Shown here one piece after another: positions 40,432 to 41,016 of a DNA stretch of 41,016 bases. Position numbers and translations under genes: made by a program. The stretch is from Nitrosopumilaceae archaeon (GTDB lineage Archaea > Thermoproteota > Nitrososphaeria > Nitrososphaerales > Nitrosopumilaceae). The notes below the pieces were generated by a model. The model did no database searches, was not told the DNA's origin, and worked only from the letters and a program-made list of their open reading frames with translations. The DNA is taken from positions 1 through 41,016 of the forward strand of contig SYJQ01000022.1 in assembly GCA_005798405.1 (NCBI GenBank). Reading direction: 5' to 3'. Numbering within the stretch: position 1 is the first letter of the stretch; each line of letters begins with the position of its first letter.

Positions 40432-41016
40432 ATGGAATTTTTCCAAATAGAAGAGCCTGAAATTGAAAAACCAATAATCATTGCTGCAATGCAAGACATG
40501 GGAAATGTAGGTAGTATAGTAGTAAATTTTATCAACAACAGTTTAAAGACAAAAAAATTCAGAATTGCAAAAACACCATATCCAACATATGTTGTAGATG
40601 AGGGAGGTCATATCGACTTGCCAAATGAAAGTTGGGAGTACAAATATTCTAATGGATTAATAGTCTTTGGAGGAGGTACAGGTCAACCACAAGACAGCCA
40701 AGAACTATACTCGCTTTGCCAAGATGTCATAGATGTTTCTAAAAAATACTCAGCCAAATTCATCTATACATTGGGAGGTTTTCACACAAACAAAGTATTA
40801 GATAAAAATCCCAGAACTTTTGTTACTACGACGTCAAGTGAATTAACAAAACAAATGCAAGGATTAGGAGTTTTTACAACGCCACAAAGATCAATAATCA
40901 CAGGATTCAATGGATTGATTTTGGGCTTTGCAAAGCAAAATGGTATTCAGGGTATGGGAATGTATGGAGAGCTAAATCATCCTGAAATTCCACAATACAG
41001 AGCAGCAATTAGCATA
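40432..41016 (+). CDS. PAC2-family (proteasome assembly chaperone-like) protein, 3' truncated
   Basis: 195 codons are visible, with the frame open to the window edge. The start MEFFQIEEPEIEKPIIIAA is typical of archaeal PAC2 proteins. Family segments include AAMQDMGNVGSI, FGGGTGQPQDSQE, IYTLGGFHTN and the MGMYGELNHPEIPQYRAA region. Archaeal PAC2 proteins resemble proteasome assembly factors; direct function unknown. The C terminus lies outside the window. Confidence 0.88.
   Translation, partial: MEFFQIEEPEIEKPIIIAAMQDMGNVGSIVVNFINNSLKTKKFRIAKTPYPTYVVDEGGHIDLPNESWEYKYSNGLIVFGGGTGQPQDSQELYSLCQDVIDVSKKYSAKFIYTLGGFHTNKVLDKNPRTFVTTTSSELTKQMQGLGVFTTPQRSIITGFNGLILGFAKQNGIQGMGMYGELNHPEIPQYRAAISI

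Noticed and set aside
1-41016. CRISPR array, insertion sequence, integrase or prophage genes
   Set aside because: No regularly spaced direct repeats, transposase motifs or phage structural genes were seen in either strand.

Overview
This AT-rich 41-kb window looks like a chromosomal segment of an ammonia-oxidising archaeon, Thaumarchaeota/Nitrososphaerota, close to Nitrosopumilus. The pointers are archaeal housekeeping proteins (aRF1, PurP, archaeal AspRS beside GatCAB, an XPD/Rad3-type helicase, the archaeal LOR/SDH-type ornithine cyclodeaminase, a PAC2 protein), many TTG/GTG starts, TATA boxes placed for leaderless transcripts, and many small zinc or cysteine proteins. The assignment is inferred from protein character, not from a database search.

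Layout. 1-2.7 kb: tRNA-Phe, a PduO-type cobalamin adenosyltransferase, an HD phosphohydrolase and small unknowns. 2.8-6.2 kb: ornithine cyclodeaminase, then a PLD-like sensor protein, a receiver protein and a membrane histidine kinase in tight order. 6.2-12.9 kb, minus strand: an AMP-forming acyl-CoA synthetase, then the transamidation operon aspS-gatC-gatA-gatB plus a small unknown. The AspRS has a proline where discriminating archaeal enzymes carry lysine, which fits Asp-tRNA(Asn) formation and GatCAB amidation. 13-15.4 kb: small proteins, purP, and a surface protein with a PEF-type C-terminal anchor.

15.4-20.1 kb, minus strand: phosphonate-type ABC transporter phnD-phnC-phnE, an overlooked 52-aa Cys protein upstream of it, two tandem paralogous winged-helix regulators, and the cobalt transporter pair cbtB-cbtA. 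A nested inverted repeat separates cbtB from a divergent response regulator. 21-29.3 kb: a DUF4443 regulator whose start must be non-canonical, a DsbA-like protein, aRF1, a HIT protein, a His-rich membrane protein, ilvD, a HEPN-motif protein and a helicase whose annotated start omits Walker A.

29.3-40.4 kb is an accessory-like stretch of short genes. It holds more than ten microproteins that open ORF scans miss. They include a classical C2H2 finger, a twofold CCHC repeat, a DUF5679-like fold stripped of its zinc ligands, a 16-aa Lys/Ala peptide, and a recurrent Cys-rich motif (C-x2-C-x4-C-x3/4-C-x-C-x-C-H) in two genes flanking a basic winged-helix gene, with two looser relatives. Three separate inverted repeats fill a 470-bp gap at 31.1-31.6 kb. 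The window ends in a nitroreductase and a truncated PAC2-family gene. The Cys-rich microprotein family and the structured gap are the best candidates for something undescribed.
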